Shown in pieces: positions 49,883 to 58,335 of a DNA stretch of 64,000 nt; positions within the stretch are counted from its first letter, which is position 1, and the number at the start of each line of letters is the position of its first letter. The DNA comes from Kerstersia sp052103615 (GTDB lineage: Bacteria > Pseudomonadota > Gammaproteobacteria > Burkholderiales > Burkholderiaceae_B): assembly GCF_052103615.1 (NCBI RefSeq), contig NZ_JBQEKA010000007.1:1-64000 (forward strand), in the 5' to 3' direction. The position numbers were made by a program, and so were the translations under genes. Below the pieces are notes generated by a model, which saw nothing but the letters and a program-made list of their open reading frames with translations, did not search any database and was not told where the DNA came from.

Positions 49883-51021
49883 ATGCAAGATCAGGATATT
49901 GCCTGGATGCGCCAGGCGCTGGCCCTGGCAGAGGAAGTCATCAACATCACGACACCCAACCCCAGGGTCGGGTGCGTCATTGTGCGCGATGGCCAGGTGC
50001 TGGGCGCAGGGGCCACGCAGCCTGCCGGCGGGCCGCATGCGGAAGTCCGGGCCTTGCGGGATGCTGCCGCGCGCGGGCACGACGTGCGTGGCGCGACGGC
50101 GTATGTCACGCTGGAGCCTTGCAGCCATTTCGGCCGCACGCCGCCTTGCTGTGATGCTCTGGTGGCGGCAGGCCTGGCGCGGGTTGTGGCGGCCATGGGC
50201 GACCCCAATCCGCAGGTCAACGGGCGCGGCATGGCGCGTTTGCAGGCTGCCGGTATCGCAACGGNNNNNNNNNNACCGGGGTGTGCGAGGCAGAAGCCCT
50301 GGCGCTCAATATCGGTTTTGTGGCGCGGATGAGCCGGGGCACCCCCTGGGCCTGGCTGAAAACGGCAGCATCGCTTGATGGCCGCAGCGCATTGCACAAT
50401 GGCCAGTCGCAGTGGATTACCGGGCCGCAGGCACGCGACGACGGCCATCGCTGGCGGGCCCGGAGCTGTGTGGTCATGACCGGGATAGGCACGGTCTTGC
50501 ATGACAACCCCCGGCTGAATGTGCGGGCGCTGGAAACGCCCAGGCAGCCGCGCAAGGCGCTGGTGGATGGTGACTTCCGCCTGCCTGAGGATGCCTTGCT
50601 GATCGAAGGCGCGCCTTTGCTGGTCTTCACGGCGCGTGAAGATGCCGCCAAGGCGGAACGCCTGGTCAGGCGCGGGGCGCAAGTGATACTGCTGCCAGGC
50701 GAGCGGCCTGGTGCGGTGGATCTGCCTGCGGTCATGCAATGGCTGGCGCAGGATGGGGTCAACGAAGTCCATGTCGAGGCCGGCCCCGGGCTGAATGGCG
50801 CCTTATTGGGTGCCGGATGCATAGACGAACTGATTTCCTATGTCGCGCCAGTGTTGCTGGGCGAGGCTCAGCCCATGGCGCGCTTGGCGGCCTTGGACAA
50901 TTTGGCGCAGGCGCAGCGTTTTGAATTCACCGATATGACGCGCCTGGGCGCGGATGTGCGGCTGCGTGCCAGGGCCGCAGCCCATTGGGACGCCTTGCGC
51001 GAGCGGGTAAGGCTGGCCTGA
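49883..51021 (+). CDS. ribD: RibD diaminohydroxyphosphoribosylaminopyrimidine deaminase / reductase (contains a gap)
   Basis: Two-step riboflavin enzyme: deaminase then reductase. The deaminase has the zinc motif HAEVRAL and TLEPCSHFGRTPPCCDAL; the reductase has LKTAASLDGRSAL, GIGTVLHDNPRLNVR and VHVEAGPGLNGALL. Ten Ns (50265-50274) lie between domains; the frame after them is +1 relative to the frame before. For one intact protein the true gap must be 2 modulo 3 (for example 2 or 5 bases), restoring ...AAGIAT-gap-TGVCEAEALALN. ATG 49883 has a weak GGGAACA site. Length would be about 377. Confidence 0.9.
50265..50274. other. Assembly gap (10 N) inside ribD
   Basis: Ten N in the linker region of ribD. 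Placeholder size; it produces an apparent frameshift. Confidence 0.99.
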
Positions 51022-51224
51022 AGGGCGCGCAGACGCGCCTGGCGGAGGCAGGATGGCCAGGGTGTTCTGTGCAGGGGCATGCCCTTGCGCAGGTCGCGAT
51101 GGCGGCGGGGCAGGCCAATGGGTGGAGTATGCTTTCAGCATTGCCATGGACCGGCCGTGAGGGCCGGAATCAAGACGGGGAAGGTGACTGGCCTTCTCCT
51201 TGAAAATGTTCAGCAGGAGCAGTC

Positions 51225-51857
51225 ATGTTTACTGGAATCGTTGCCGCTGTTGGGAAAATTGAAACTGTGACGCCGCTGGGGGCTGGCGCGGCCGCTGGCG
51301 TGCGCCTGGCGATTCGCGCGGGTACCCTGAATCTGTCCGATGTGGCGCTGGGCGATTCAATCGCCATTCAGGGCGCCTGCATGACCGTGGTGGAAAAGAC
51401 TGAAGGCGGGTTTGCCGTGGACGTGTCGCGTGAAAGCCTGAGCCTCACCGTCGGCCTGGAGACGCCGGGTGACGTCAATCTGGAAAAAGCATTGCGCGTG
51501 GGAGACTACCTGGGCGGGCATATCGTGTCCGGGCATGTGGACGGCCTGGGGACTGTCGTGCGTTTCCAGCCCGTAGGCGAATCGCATGAGTTGGTATTGC
51601 GTCTGCCTGCCAGTCTGGCGATTTACCTGGCATATAAAGGCTCGGTGACAGTCAATGGCGTCAGCCTGACCGTGAATCGCGTGCAAGACCTGCCGGCAGG
51701 CTGCGAGATTTCCATCAATCTGATCCCCCATACCGTGGCCGTTACCACCTTGCAGCACCTGCAGGCGGGCAGCAAGGTGAATATTGAAATCGACACCATT
51801 GCCCGCTATGTCGAGCGCATGGTCGGCGTGCGCAACCAGATTGCCGTCACGGATTAA
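51225..51857 (+). CDS. ribE: Riboflavin synthase alpha subunit
   Basis: Dismutation of two 6,7-dimethyl-8-ribityllumazines to riboflavin. The 210-residue protein is two tandem lumazine-binding domains: MFTGIVAAVGKIE opens the first and LEKALRVGDYLGGHIVSGHVDG the second half (20 residues shown in pieces). Residues GACMTVV and NGVSLTVNRV are the matching repeats. AGCAGGAGCAGTC precedes ATG 51225. The 203-bp spacer after ribD shows no FMN riboswitch. Confidence 0.96.
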   Translation: MFTGIVAAVGKIETVTPLGAGAAAGVRLAIRAGTLNLSDVALGDSIAIQGACMTVVEKTEGGFAVDVSRESLSLTVGLETPGDVNLEKALRVGDYLGGHIVSGHVDGLGTVVRFQPVGESHELVLRLPASLAIYLAYKGSVTVNGVSLTVNRVQDLPAGCEISINLIPHTVAVTTLQHLQAGSKVNIEIDTIARYVERMVGVRNQIAVTD

Positions 51858-51983
51858 GGCCCAAGCGATGCAGGCTTACCGCACAATTTCGTCTGAAGCA
51901 TTGAAAAAGCTGCAGACCATGGCGAAAGTTTGCTAGAATTACGGATTCTCGTGGCCCATGGTGTTTACATGTGCCGCGTAGCA

Positions 51984-52074
51984 GGACAGGTGGCCGAGCG
52001 GTTGAAGGCGCACGCCTGGAAAGCGTGTATACGTGAATAGCGTATCGGGGGTTCGAATCCCCCTCTGTCCGCCA
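51984..52074 (+). tRNA. tRNA-Ser (anticodon GGA)
   Basis: A 91-base class II tRNA with encoded CCA. Acceptor GGACAGG pairs with TCTGTCC (one wobble), the D-arm carries GTGGCCGAGCGGTTGAAGGC, the anticodon loop reads CTGGAAA with GGA at 52018-52020, a variable arm with TATACGTG...CGTATC, then GGGGGTTCGAATCCCCC as the T-arm. The tRNA-Ser 3' end is a frequent target of integrases; accessory genes start just beyond it, but no integrase is seen. Confidence 0.97.
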
Positions 52075-52081
52075 AGAATTC

Positions 52082-52115
52082 AAGCCCCTGAGTGATCAGG
52101 GGCTTTTTCTTTTTC
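52082..52115 (+). terminator. tRNA-Ser terminator
   Basis: GCCCCTGA and TCAGGGGC close a GTGA tetraloop and are followed by a T-rich tail (TTTTTCTTTTTC). Confidence 0.93.
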
Positions 52116-52192
52116 TGGAAAACATTTGTGGCGGCGCCAGCACCAGTGCGGGCGCGGGCGCGGGCGAGGCAATATAGGGCTTCCGGACGCCT

Positions 52193-53200
52193 TCAGTATT
52201 GCCAGAATGGATCGTTTTGCCAGTCGTTTGGCAGGCCCATTGCTTGTCTGGGAATAGTCGAGAATTCGTTGAACAGTTCGCGCAGCCGCTGGTGCCACTG
52301 GGTATTGGGGCTGGTTTGTTGCATCAGGTGATGCAATATCGCGAGCACGATAGCGATACGGGTAAGCGGCGCATTCCGGTCGAGATACTTAGGCCAGGAA
52401 AAATGTAGCTGCTTGGGATGCTCAGGGCGGATACCCAGTTCGCGGTTCCATAGACGAGCGTGGTGGGCGCAGATATTTCGCACGATGGTCAGCGTGTGTA
52501 GCCAGGATGCCAGCAGGGGGGCGGGCAAGTGCAATTGTTTTGAAATGGCTTTTCGATCGCTATCTCGCGCCAGGCCACTGTACAAGTGTGATAAATCGCC
52601 GAACGTTAGTTCTTCTTGCATGGCCCAGCCAGGCATGAGGGCAGGGGTGTCGTAGGTCAAGGCATAGTGCCGCGCATAACTTTCCTGAGCGCGGCGTTGC
52701 TTCAGGGCAGCCTTGTGCGCAGAGTCAGTATCGGTGCGCCGTTCTATGCGTTCGATTTCACGACGGAAGTCATCCTGGGCTTTGTGCTGTACGTTCTCGA
52801 TGGTCTGCAGCAGCCGTGCATGGTTATAGCTGGTTTTGAACAGCGAAGGTTGAAGGTACCAGTGGGTGCCATGTGCAGGCCCCATGTGATTCGAAACCGC
52901 GGCGCGTATTGCGACTTCAGTGCGTTCGATCGCATCCGTGACCAGCAAGCGCAACCGGCGGTCAAACTCATACAGGTTGGTGATTTGGCGGAATCTTATA
53001 CCTGGTCGGAACCGGTGGACGGATTCACCTGGTATTTGCCATGGCCGCATGTATGGCGTCAGCCGGAAAAAGCTGACGGCTTGCAGAAAACAGGCTGCTC
53101 GCTTTTCATCATGAATGCTCAAGCCTCGTGTCTTGAGCAAGGCGATCTGTTCGATGACCGTGATGGCCGGTTTGTTGAAGGTCCCGGGATGGCCTTGCAT
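52193..53200 (-). CDS. Abi_2-family abortive-infection protein
   Basis: Protein of 335 residues of the AbiD/AbiF (Abi_2) family, linked to abortive phage resistance. The C-terminal RNICAHHARLWN (241-252) contains the R-x4-6-H pattern of HEPN RNases (Arg241, His246), and FFRLTPYMRPW and LYEFDRRLRLLVTDAIERTE (20 residues) are family-typical. The gene is less GC-rich than its neighbours by eye and lies beside tRNA-Ser with no partner gene or integrase visible, consistent with horizontal gain. It is not a toxin-antitoxin pair as far as can be seen. ATG 53200 lacks a strong ribosome-binding site. Confidence 0.88.
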   Translation of the reverse strand: MQGHPGTFNKPAITVIEQIALLKTRGLSIHDEKRAACFLQAVSFFRLTPYMRPWQIPGESVHRFRPGIRFRQITNLYEFDRRLRLLVTDAIERTEVAIRAAVSNHMGPAHGTHWYLQPSLFKTSYNHARLLQTIENVQHKAQDDFRREIERIERRTDTDSAHKAALKQRRAQESYARHYALTYDTPALMPGWAMQEELTFGDLSHLYSGLARDSDRKAISKQLHLPAPLLASWLHTLTIVRNICAHHARLWNRELGIRPEHPKQLHFSWPKYLDRNAPLTRIAIVLAILHHLMQQTSPNTQWHQRLRELFNEFSTIPRQAMGLPNDWQNDPFWQY

Positions 53201-53214
53201 TTTTCACAGGCAAT

Positions 53215-53269
53215 AAAAAACCCGCACGATTTGAGCATATTTGCCTGGGCAGACATAGGCTTGGCGGGT
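53215..53269 (-). terminator. Terminator-like hairpin before the Abi gene
   Basis: ACCCGC and GCGGGT enclose a nested GCCT...AGGC hairpin; the minus strand then reads GCGGGTTTTTTATT. It lies after the sensor-kinase stop (53368) and 15 bp before the Abi start. It probably ends the kinase operon and may insulate or attenuate the Abi gene. Confidence 0.55.
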
Positions 53270-53367
53270 GTGTTAAGTAAAAGTATAAAAGGGTTCGGGG
53301 GCTTCGCCAAGTATCCCCGCACCATTTTTACGCGTCTGTTAGCGTTTTGGCGGGGCAGGGTGCCTAT

Positions 53368-54669
53368 TTACGCACTGTGTGGTGTATTGGGCACGAACCA
53401 GATGCGCAGCACATTGCCCGGGGCGGCGCTAGTGAGCGCTTGCAGTTTCCAGCCCAGCCGTTCGCAGATCAGGCTGACGATGAACAGGCCCAGGCCGGAG
53501 AGTGACAGGAGCTCGCTGGCATCGGCCTGAGGGTCATTCAGGTAGGTTTGATAGGCATCCGGCAGTCCCTGGCCGTGGTCGCGGATATCGACATATTGGG
53601 TGTCCAGCACGACTTCCACGCCGGCATCAGTGTGTTGCAGGGCGTTCTGGATGAGGTTGCGCAGCAGCATTTTGACGAGGACAGGGTCGCCCTGAACCTG
53701 GGGCTGCGCGGCCAGCGCCAGTTGCAGGCGTTGCGGCGCAGCGGGCAGGTGGCGGTTGAGGTCACTCTGGATATCCTGGATCAGGGCCGCCAGGTGAATG
53801 GTTTCACGGCGGTCGGTCTGGGCTTTGCGGCGGGTCAGGCGCAGGATGATGTCGATATTGTCTGTCATTTCATCGACGGCGCGCCGCATGCGCAGCAGCG
53901 GCCCTTGATCGGCAATGCTCAGGCCGCCCCGCCGTTCGATGACATCCAGCGCACCGGCAATGACGGCAATGGGGGTGCGCAATTCATGGCTGGCCAGTCC
54001 CATGAGCGATTGTTCGCGTTTGACGTAGGTTTCCAGTTCATTGAGGAACACATTGAAGGAGCGGGCAATGGTTTTCAGTTCCGCGTCCTGATAATCGTCA
54101 TCGACGCGCTGCATGCGCGGGGCTGGTTTGGTGTCCCGGATCTGGCGCGAGAGTTGCTGGACAGGTGACACCAGCCGTTTGCCGGTCAGGCGCGCCAGGA
54201 AGATGCCCAGCGCGATGACGGCAATACCCAGCAGCATCAGAAAACGATGGAATTCGTCTTCGCGGGTTTCAAACAGGGTGATATCTTTGGCCAGGTAAAA
54301 ACTGCCGCCCTGGACTTCATTGCTGGTAATGAGAAAGGTGTGCTTGCCGACTTCGACTTCGCCGGAAAAGGGGAAGGGCAGACCGCGAAATAGCGCCGGC
54401 ATGCGGGTGTCGGCCTGCATGCCGGAGGGCACGAAGTAGGCTGTCAGCGTCGCAATATCCCAGACCAGGATTTCGTTGGCGCGGGCATTGCTTAGCAGAA
54501 AGTCCCGCTCTGTCTGCATATCCATTTCCAGCAGCGACTCTTCCAACTGCTCATTGGCGATCAGCACGGATGCCACCGTGACGATGAAGGTAATGAGGAT
54601 GGCTCCCAAAACGGTGCGGCGGATGCGGCGTTCAATGGTGCTGGTACGCTTCAGAGAGAAGATGGACAT
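53368..54669 (-). CDS. Sensor histidine kinase of the glycosyltransferase operon
   Basis: Membrane histidine kinase of 433 residues. Two membrane helices (about 18-38 and 141-161) flank a periplasmic sensor of about 100 residues. There is a HAMP-like linker, then the H-box LASHELRTPIAV with His228, N-box LIRNLIQNALQHT-type residues (NLIQNALQHT), G1 DHGQGLP and G2 GLGLFIVSLI. The sensor domain does not resemble a named ligand domain. It is the last gene of a four-gene operon, 3 bp after the response regulator. The signal is unknown; a cell-envelope cue is the natural guess. Confidence 0.92.
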   Translation of the reverse strand: MSIFSLKRTSTIERRIRRTVLGAILITFIVTVASVLIANEQLEESLLEMDMQTERDFLLSNARANEILVWDIATLTAYFVPSGMQADTRMPALFRGLPFPFSGEVEVGKHTFLITSNEVQGGSFYLAKDITLFETREDEFHRFLMLLGIAVIALGIFLARLTGKRLVSPVQQLSRQIRDTKPAPRMQRVDDDYQDAELKTIARSFNVFLNELETYVKREQSLMGLASHELRTPIAVIAGALDVIERRGGLSIADQGPLLRMRRAVDEMTDNIDIILRLTRRKAQTDRRETIHLAALIQDIQSDLNRHLPAAPQRLQLALAAQPQVQGDPVLVKMLLRNLIQNALQHTDAGVEVVLDTQYVDIRDHGQGLPDAYQTYLNDPQADASELLSLSGLGLFIVSLICERLGWKLQALTSAAPGNVLRIWFVPNTPHSA

Positions 54670-54672
54670 GGA

Positions 54673-55368
54673 TCAGGCCTCCTCTGGAGGCATCATGCGG
54701 TAGCCGCGGCCGTGCAGGGTCTTGATGACATTGGCGCCCAGGTGTTCTTGCAGCAATTTGCGCAGCAGGTAAATGTGGGTGCGCAGGGTGTGCGGCTCGA
54801 CTTCCTTATCGCCCCAGAGGCTTTGCGCCAGCTGCTCATAGGAAACGAAGTTGGGGTAGGCGCGTATCAGCACTTCCGTGATATTCGCCGGCATGCCTGA
54901 GAGTTGCAGGGGCGCGCCCTGGCTCAGGCTGATGCGCAGGGTGCCGGGATCGAAAGTGATGCTGCCGGCATGCAGCACCGGGGTGCCGCTGGTGTTGCGC
55001 CGGTACAGGGCTTCGATGCGTATCGCCAATTCCTTGAGGTGGAACGGTTTGACGAGATAGTCGTCCGCGCCCTGGGTAAAACCGGTGACTTTATCGTCGA
55101 TATGGTCTTTGGCCGTCATCATGATGATGGGCGTGGCGCAGTGCAGGTCATTGCGTATGCGCTGGCACAGCGTAAAGCCAGACATGCCCGGCAGCATGAT
55201 GTCCATGACGATGACGTCGTAGTCATTGGTCGAGGCCAAATGCAGGGCGACCAGGCCATCAGCGGCGAAATCCAGCAGATACCGCCCGTCTTCCAGAAAG
55301 TCGCTGATATTGGCGGCCAGCGCTGCATTGTCCTCGATCACCAGCACACGGATGCGCTGTTCATTCAT
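54673..55368 (-). CDS. OmpR-family response regulator of the glycosyltransferase operon
   Basis: DNA-binding response regulator of 231 residues. The receiver domain has the acidic pair Glu12-Asp13, phospho-acceptor Asp56 (VIVMDIMLPG), Thr85 and Lys107 (YLVKPF). The winged-helix domain ends with LRTHIYLLRKLLQEHLGANV and TLHGRGYRMMP. Its ATG overlaps the stop of the ArnT-like gene, so regulator and glycosyltransferase are produced together. Direct repeats with 11-bp pitch upstream of the operon (58094-58136) are its most likely binding sites. Confidence 0.94.
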   Translation of the reverse strand: MNEQRIRVLVIEDNAALAANISDFLEDGRYLLDFAADGLVALHLASTNDYDVIVMDIMLPGMSGFTLCQRIRNDLHCATPIIMMTAKDHIDDKVTGFTQGADDYLVKPFHLKELAIRIEALYRRNTSGTPVLHAGSITFDPGTLRISLSQGAPLQLSGMPANITEVLIRAYPNFVSYEQLAQSLWGDKEVEPHTLRTHIYLLRKLLQEHLGANVIKTLHGRGYRMMPPEEA

Positions 55369-56843
55369 GGCTGGACATTTCCTTTGCGGGCGATAAAGGT
55401 TCTTTGACTGGGATTGGCATAGACCAGGGAATAGCGCCGGTTTTTGAAAAGTACTGGGCTATCAGGCGGTAGTCCGGCCTGGCTCAGACGGTTGTTTTCA
55501 ATAGCCAAAAATACGCCTGCCGGGTACTGCGCCAGAAATTCCGGGGTGACAGGGCCGCGGTGCAATTTGGCCGTGTCCTTAGAATAATAGCGTGCAGAAA
55601 ATGGCAGCTTATCTTGATAATAAAGAGGTTGGCCGTTCAGCGCATGCACTTGTTGGGCGGCAATCAGGCTTTGTTCGTTTTTCAGAAGATCCGGGCGCGC
55701 GAGGACTGCCAGGCAAAACAGCACGCCAGCAAGTGGAACTGGGGCCGCGAGCGCCTCCCAGCGCCAGCGGGCTGTGCTGACAGGAGCGCGCTGCGCCAGG
55801 GCGCATGCCAGCAAGATGGCGAAGGCGGGGAGTGCAGGCTGCACATAAGTCCACAAAATATTGCCGGACAGGGTGAAAAACAGCGGCGTCGCCAGTGCCC
55901 AGAGCAACAACAGGCTGATGTCGGGCGGCAGGGCGTGCAGATTGGGCCATGTGTTGCGGTGCTGCCAGGCACGGCGGCCTAGCAGCCAGAGCGCGTAAGG
56001 GCCCCAGGGCAGGGTAGCCAGGAGCCAGTCCAGCCAGATGCTGCCATAGATGCGCTGATGAGCGCTGCCGTAAAGATCCCCTTGCCAGCCGGGATCAACG
56101 AAACGGTAGAAGTGTTCGCCGACGATGAAATACTGCAGGAAGCCGGGCGTTTTCAGTTCAGCCAATACATACCACGGGGCGCTGAGCGCCAGGAATAGCA
56201 GGGTGCCGCCCATCCAGGGTAAGCGGCGCAGGCTTGCCCCTGCGAGTTTGCGATGCCAGAGCAGCCAGGGCAGGATGACGGCCAAGACCAAGACAATCGC
56301 CAGCGGCCCTTTAGCCAGCATGCCCATTGCGAGTCCGGCAAAGAATGCGTAGCCCCAGGCTGGGCGCAAGCCCGTTTGCTGCTTGCTGAACGCGACCAGG
56401 CAAAGGGTGATGGCCAGTGTCAGATAGGCGTCGGTGAGTACAGCGCCAGCCAGCACAAAGGTCAGCAGGCAGGAGCTGTAGATCAGGGTGGCATAGCGGG
56501 CGGCGGTCTGTCCAAGGCGTTCTTTGGCGTAAGCGTAGATCAGGGCAGCGGTGGCCAGCGTTGCCAGCCAAGCGGGCACGCGGGCGGCGAAGTCGCTGTA
56601 GCCAAATAGCCGGAATGAGGCGGCAGAAGCCCAAAAGGCGAACGGAGGCTTGCCCCAGAAGGGGACGCCGGGTTCGAACCAGGGCGTGATCCAGTCACCG
56701 CTGGTGGCCATCAGCCTGGCGATTTCTGCATAGCGCGGTTCGGATGTATCCGCCATTGGCAGGATGGCCATCAGCGCCAGGCGCAGTCCGAATAGCGCGG
56801 CCAGCAGCCAGAGCCAGCGCGGCAGGCGTTCAGTGGAGACCAT
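55365..56843 (-). CDS. ArnT/PMT-like membrane glycosyltransferase
   Basis: GT-C glycosyltransferase of 492 residues with about ten membrane helices. The first periplasmic loop has the acidic motif DTSEPRYAEIARLM (32-45) and GVPFWGKPPFAFW, characteristic of ArnT-type (GT83) enzymes that move a sugar from undecaprenyl phosphate to lipid A or another envelope acceptor. The C-terminal soluble part (ALNGQPLYYQDKLPFSARYY and after) resembles that of ArnT. It overlaps the GT2 gene upstream and the response regulator downstream. Donor sugar and acceptor are unknown. The start at ATG 56843 gives MVSTERLP. Confidence 0.88.
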   Translation of the reverse strand: MVSTERLPRWLWLLAALFGLRLALMAILPMADTSEPRYAEIARLMATSGDWITPWFEPGVPFWGKPPFAFWASAASFRLFGYSDFAARVPAWLATLATAALIYAYAKERLGQTAARYATLIYSSCLLTFVLAGAVLTDAYLTLAITLCLVAFSKQQTGLRPAWGYAFFAGLAMGMLAKGPLAIVLVLAVILPWLLWHRKLAGASLRRLPWMGGTLLFLALSAPWYVLAELKTPGFLQYFIVGEHFYRFVDPGWQGDLYGSAHQRIYGSIWLDWLLATLPWGPYALWLLGRRAWQHRNTWPNLHALPPDISLLLLWALATPLFFTLSGNILWTYVQPALPAFAILLACALAQRAPVSTARWRWEALAAPVPLAGVLFCLAVLARPDLLKNEQSLIAAQQVHALNGQPLYYQDKLPFSARYYSKDTAKLHRGPVTPEFLAQYPAGVFLAIENNRLSQAGLPPDSPVLFKNRRYSLVYANPSQRTFIARKGNVQP

Positions 56844-57870
56844 GTTGGTACTCCTGCATGGGGGCTTGGCGCTGTTCGGTCTGTATGCTGACGGCCTGGC
56901 CATGCAGAACGTCGCGGATCAGATAGACCGGACGTTGCTTGGTCTCCATATAAGTTTTGCCGACATACTCACCCAGCAGTCCCATCGTGACGAGTTGCAC
57001 GCCGCCCAGGAACGCGATGATGGCCACGAGTGACGGATAACCTTGCACTGATTCGCCATACAACAGCGTTTTGGCGGCAATGAATAGGCCATAGGCCAGA
57101 CCGGCGCCCGCGACGGCCAGTCCGAGGCCGGAGGCCCAGCGTAAGGGCTTGATGGAAAAGGACGTGATGCCTTCAATGGCCAAGCCGATCAGGCCGCGGT
57201 AGTTCCATTTGGTTTTCCCCGCAGCACGCGGTTGGCGTTCATAGAGGATCTGGGTGGTCGGGAAACCAATCCAGGCAAAGATGCCTTTCATGTAACGCGA
57301 GCGTTCGGGCAGTTGTTGCAGCGCCTGGACGGCGCGGGCGCTGAGCAAGCGGAAATCTCCCGTGTCTTCAGGAATGGGAACGTCGCTCAGATGGTTGAGC
57401 AGGCGGTAGTAGAGATGGGCGCTCAGACGCTTGTGCCAGGGGTCACCGGCACGGGAACGGCGGCGCATGGTGACGACATCGGCACCGGCGCGCCAGGCGC
57501 GCACCATTTCCGGGATCAGGGCAGGGGGATCCTGCAGATCGGCATCAAGAATGATGGTCGCGGCGCCAGTGCAATGTCCCAGGCCGGCAGACATGGCGGC
57601 TTCTTTGCCGAAGTTGCGGCTGAGGCGGACGACTTTGACGCCAGGTTGGGAAAAGGCGAGCGCGGCTAGTGCGGTGCTGCTGCCGTCCGTGCTGCCGTCA
57701 TCGACAAAGACGATTTCATAACTGAGATCCAGGCTTTGCAGGACGGTGCTGAGTTGTTCATAGCACAAGGGCAGCACATCGACTTCGTTATAGACGGGGA
57801 TGAGCAGGGACAAGGCCGGCAGTCGCGCCGCTGTCTGTGTGGGCGAGTGAAGGGAGCGGATGTGGTTCAT
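56830..57870 (-). CDS. GT2 polyprenyl-phosphate glycosyltransferase (GtrB/ArnC-like)
   Basis: Membrane-associated GT2 enzyme of 346 residues that loads a sugar onto undecaprenyl phosphate. The catalytic GT-A domain has LIPVYNEVDVLP, FVDDGSTDGS (55-64) and the metal site DADLQDPP (109-116); RMKG-type residues RYMKGIFAWIGF follow. Two C-terminal membrane helices lie at about 250-275 and 285-310 (GGVQLVTMGLLGEYVGKTYM). It is the first gene of the operon and overlaps the ArnT-like gene by 14 bp. ATG 57870 was chosen after AGGAG at a slightly long spacing; the 243-bp open extension upstream carries the regulatory repeats. Confidence 0.9.
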   Translation of the reverse strand: MNHIRSLHSPTQTAARLPALSLLIPVYNEVDVLPLCYEQLSTVLQSLDLSYEIVFVDDGSTDGSSTALAALAFSQPGVKVVRLSRNFGKEAAMSAGLGHCTGAATIILDADLQDPPALIPEMVRAWRAGADVVTMRRRSRAGDPWHKRLSAHLYYRLLNHLSDVPIPEDTGDFRLLSARAVQALQQLPERSRYMKGIFAWIGFPTTQILYERQPRAAGKTKWNYRGLIGLAIEGITSFSIKPLRWASGLGLAVAGAGLAYGLFIAAKTLLYGESVQGYPSLVAIIAFLGGVQLVTMGLLGEYVGKTYMETKQRPVYLIRDVLHGQAVSIQTEQRQAPMQEYQHGLH

Positions 57871-58335
57871 AGGAACACGAATCTCCTGGAGGTCCCGCAA
57901 GGAAAAAGGGCGGGGGAGGCAGCGGCTGCAAGTGGCGCGGCAGAGGCAGGCACACCTTGGCGCAGGCACGGATTGCCGGCCTGAGATTGGGTAGGGAAAA
58001 GCAACCGCGCAAACATGACGAAAAACGATCCAGAATGAGGCAGAGGCGCGGGCGAAAGCGCCCCGAAGTGATGCCAGCGGATCGTAGATTTCGGCGCGTC
58101 GAAAGCGCGTCAAAGAAAAATGAAAAGCGCGTCAAATCCCCGCTAAAGCCCGGATTTACCGGGTTGCGGTGTCTTTAGACGGGCGTTTTATGCAGGAGGC
58201 GGCGACGCGCCGGGCAGGGCCTGGCGGTGCTCCGTCGCAGGCAGCAATGGGAGAGAGGTGAGTGTGCGGGGGGAAGGGGGCGGGTAGAGCAGGCGCCAGT
58301 GAGTGGCGGCGCGTTCGTGGCGCCCGGTGCCGCCG
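57871..58335. other. Regulatory region of the glycosyltransferase operon
   Basis: About 465 bp between the GT2 start and the end of the gntR gene. It holds three 11-bp-phased direct repeats (58094-58136), a possible -10 TACGAT (minus, 58086-58081), and a weak AGCCCGG/CCGGGTT hairpin near 58146-58164, which may end gntR. No gene supported. Confidence 0.6.
58081..58136 (-). promoter_or_regulatory. Phased direct-repeat operator and promoter of the glycosyltransferase operon
   Basis: On the plus strand GCGCGTCGAA at 58094, GCGCGTCAAA at 58105 and GCGCGTCAAA at 58127: the starts are 11 and 22 bp apart, one and two helical turns. On the minus strand this reads TTTGACGCGC, and it is followed at the right distance by a TACGAT -10 (58086-58081), so the last repeat overlaps the -35 position. 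This is the usual layout for activation by an OmpR/PhoB-type regulator, and such a regulator is encoded by the third gene of the operon. Confidence 0.65.

Noticed and set aside
51022..51224. FMN riboswitch before ribE
   Set aside because: The conserved RFN blocks are absent; spacer only has a plain ribosome-binding site.
51984..53400. An integrated genomic island at tRNA-Ser
   Set aside because: No integrase, transposase or second copy of the tRNA 3' end is visible; only one accessory gene lies between the tRNA and the next operon, so an island is not demonstrated.
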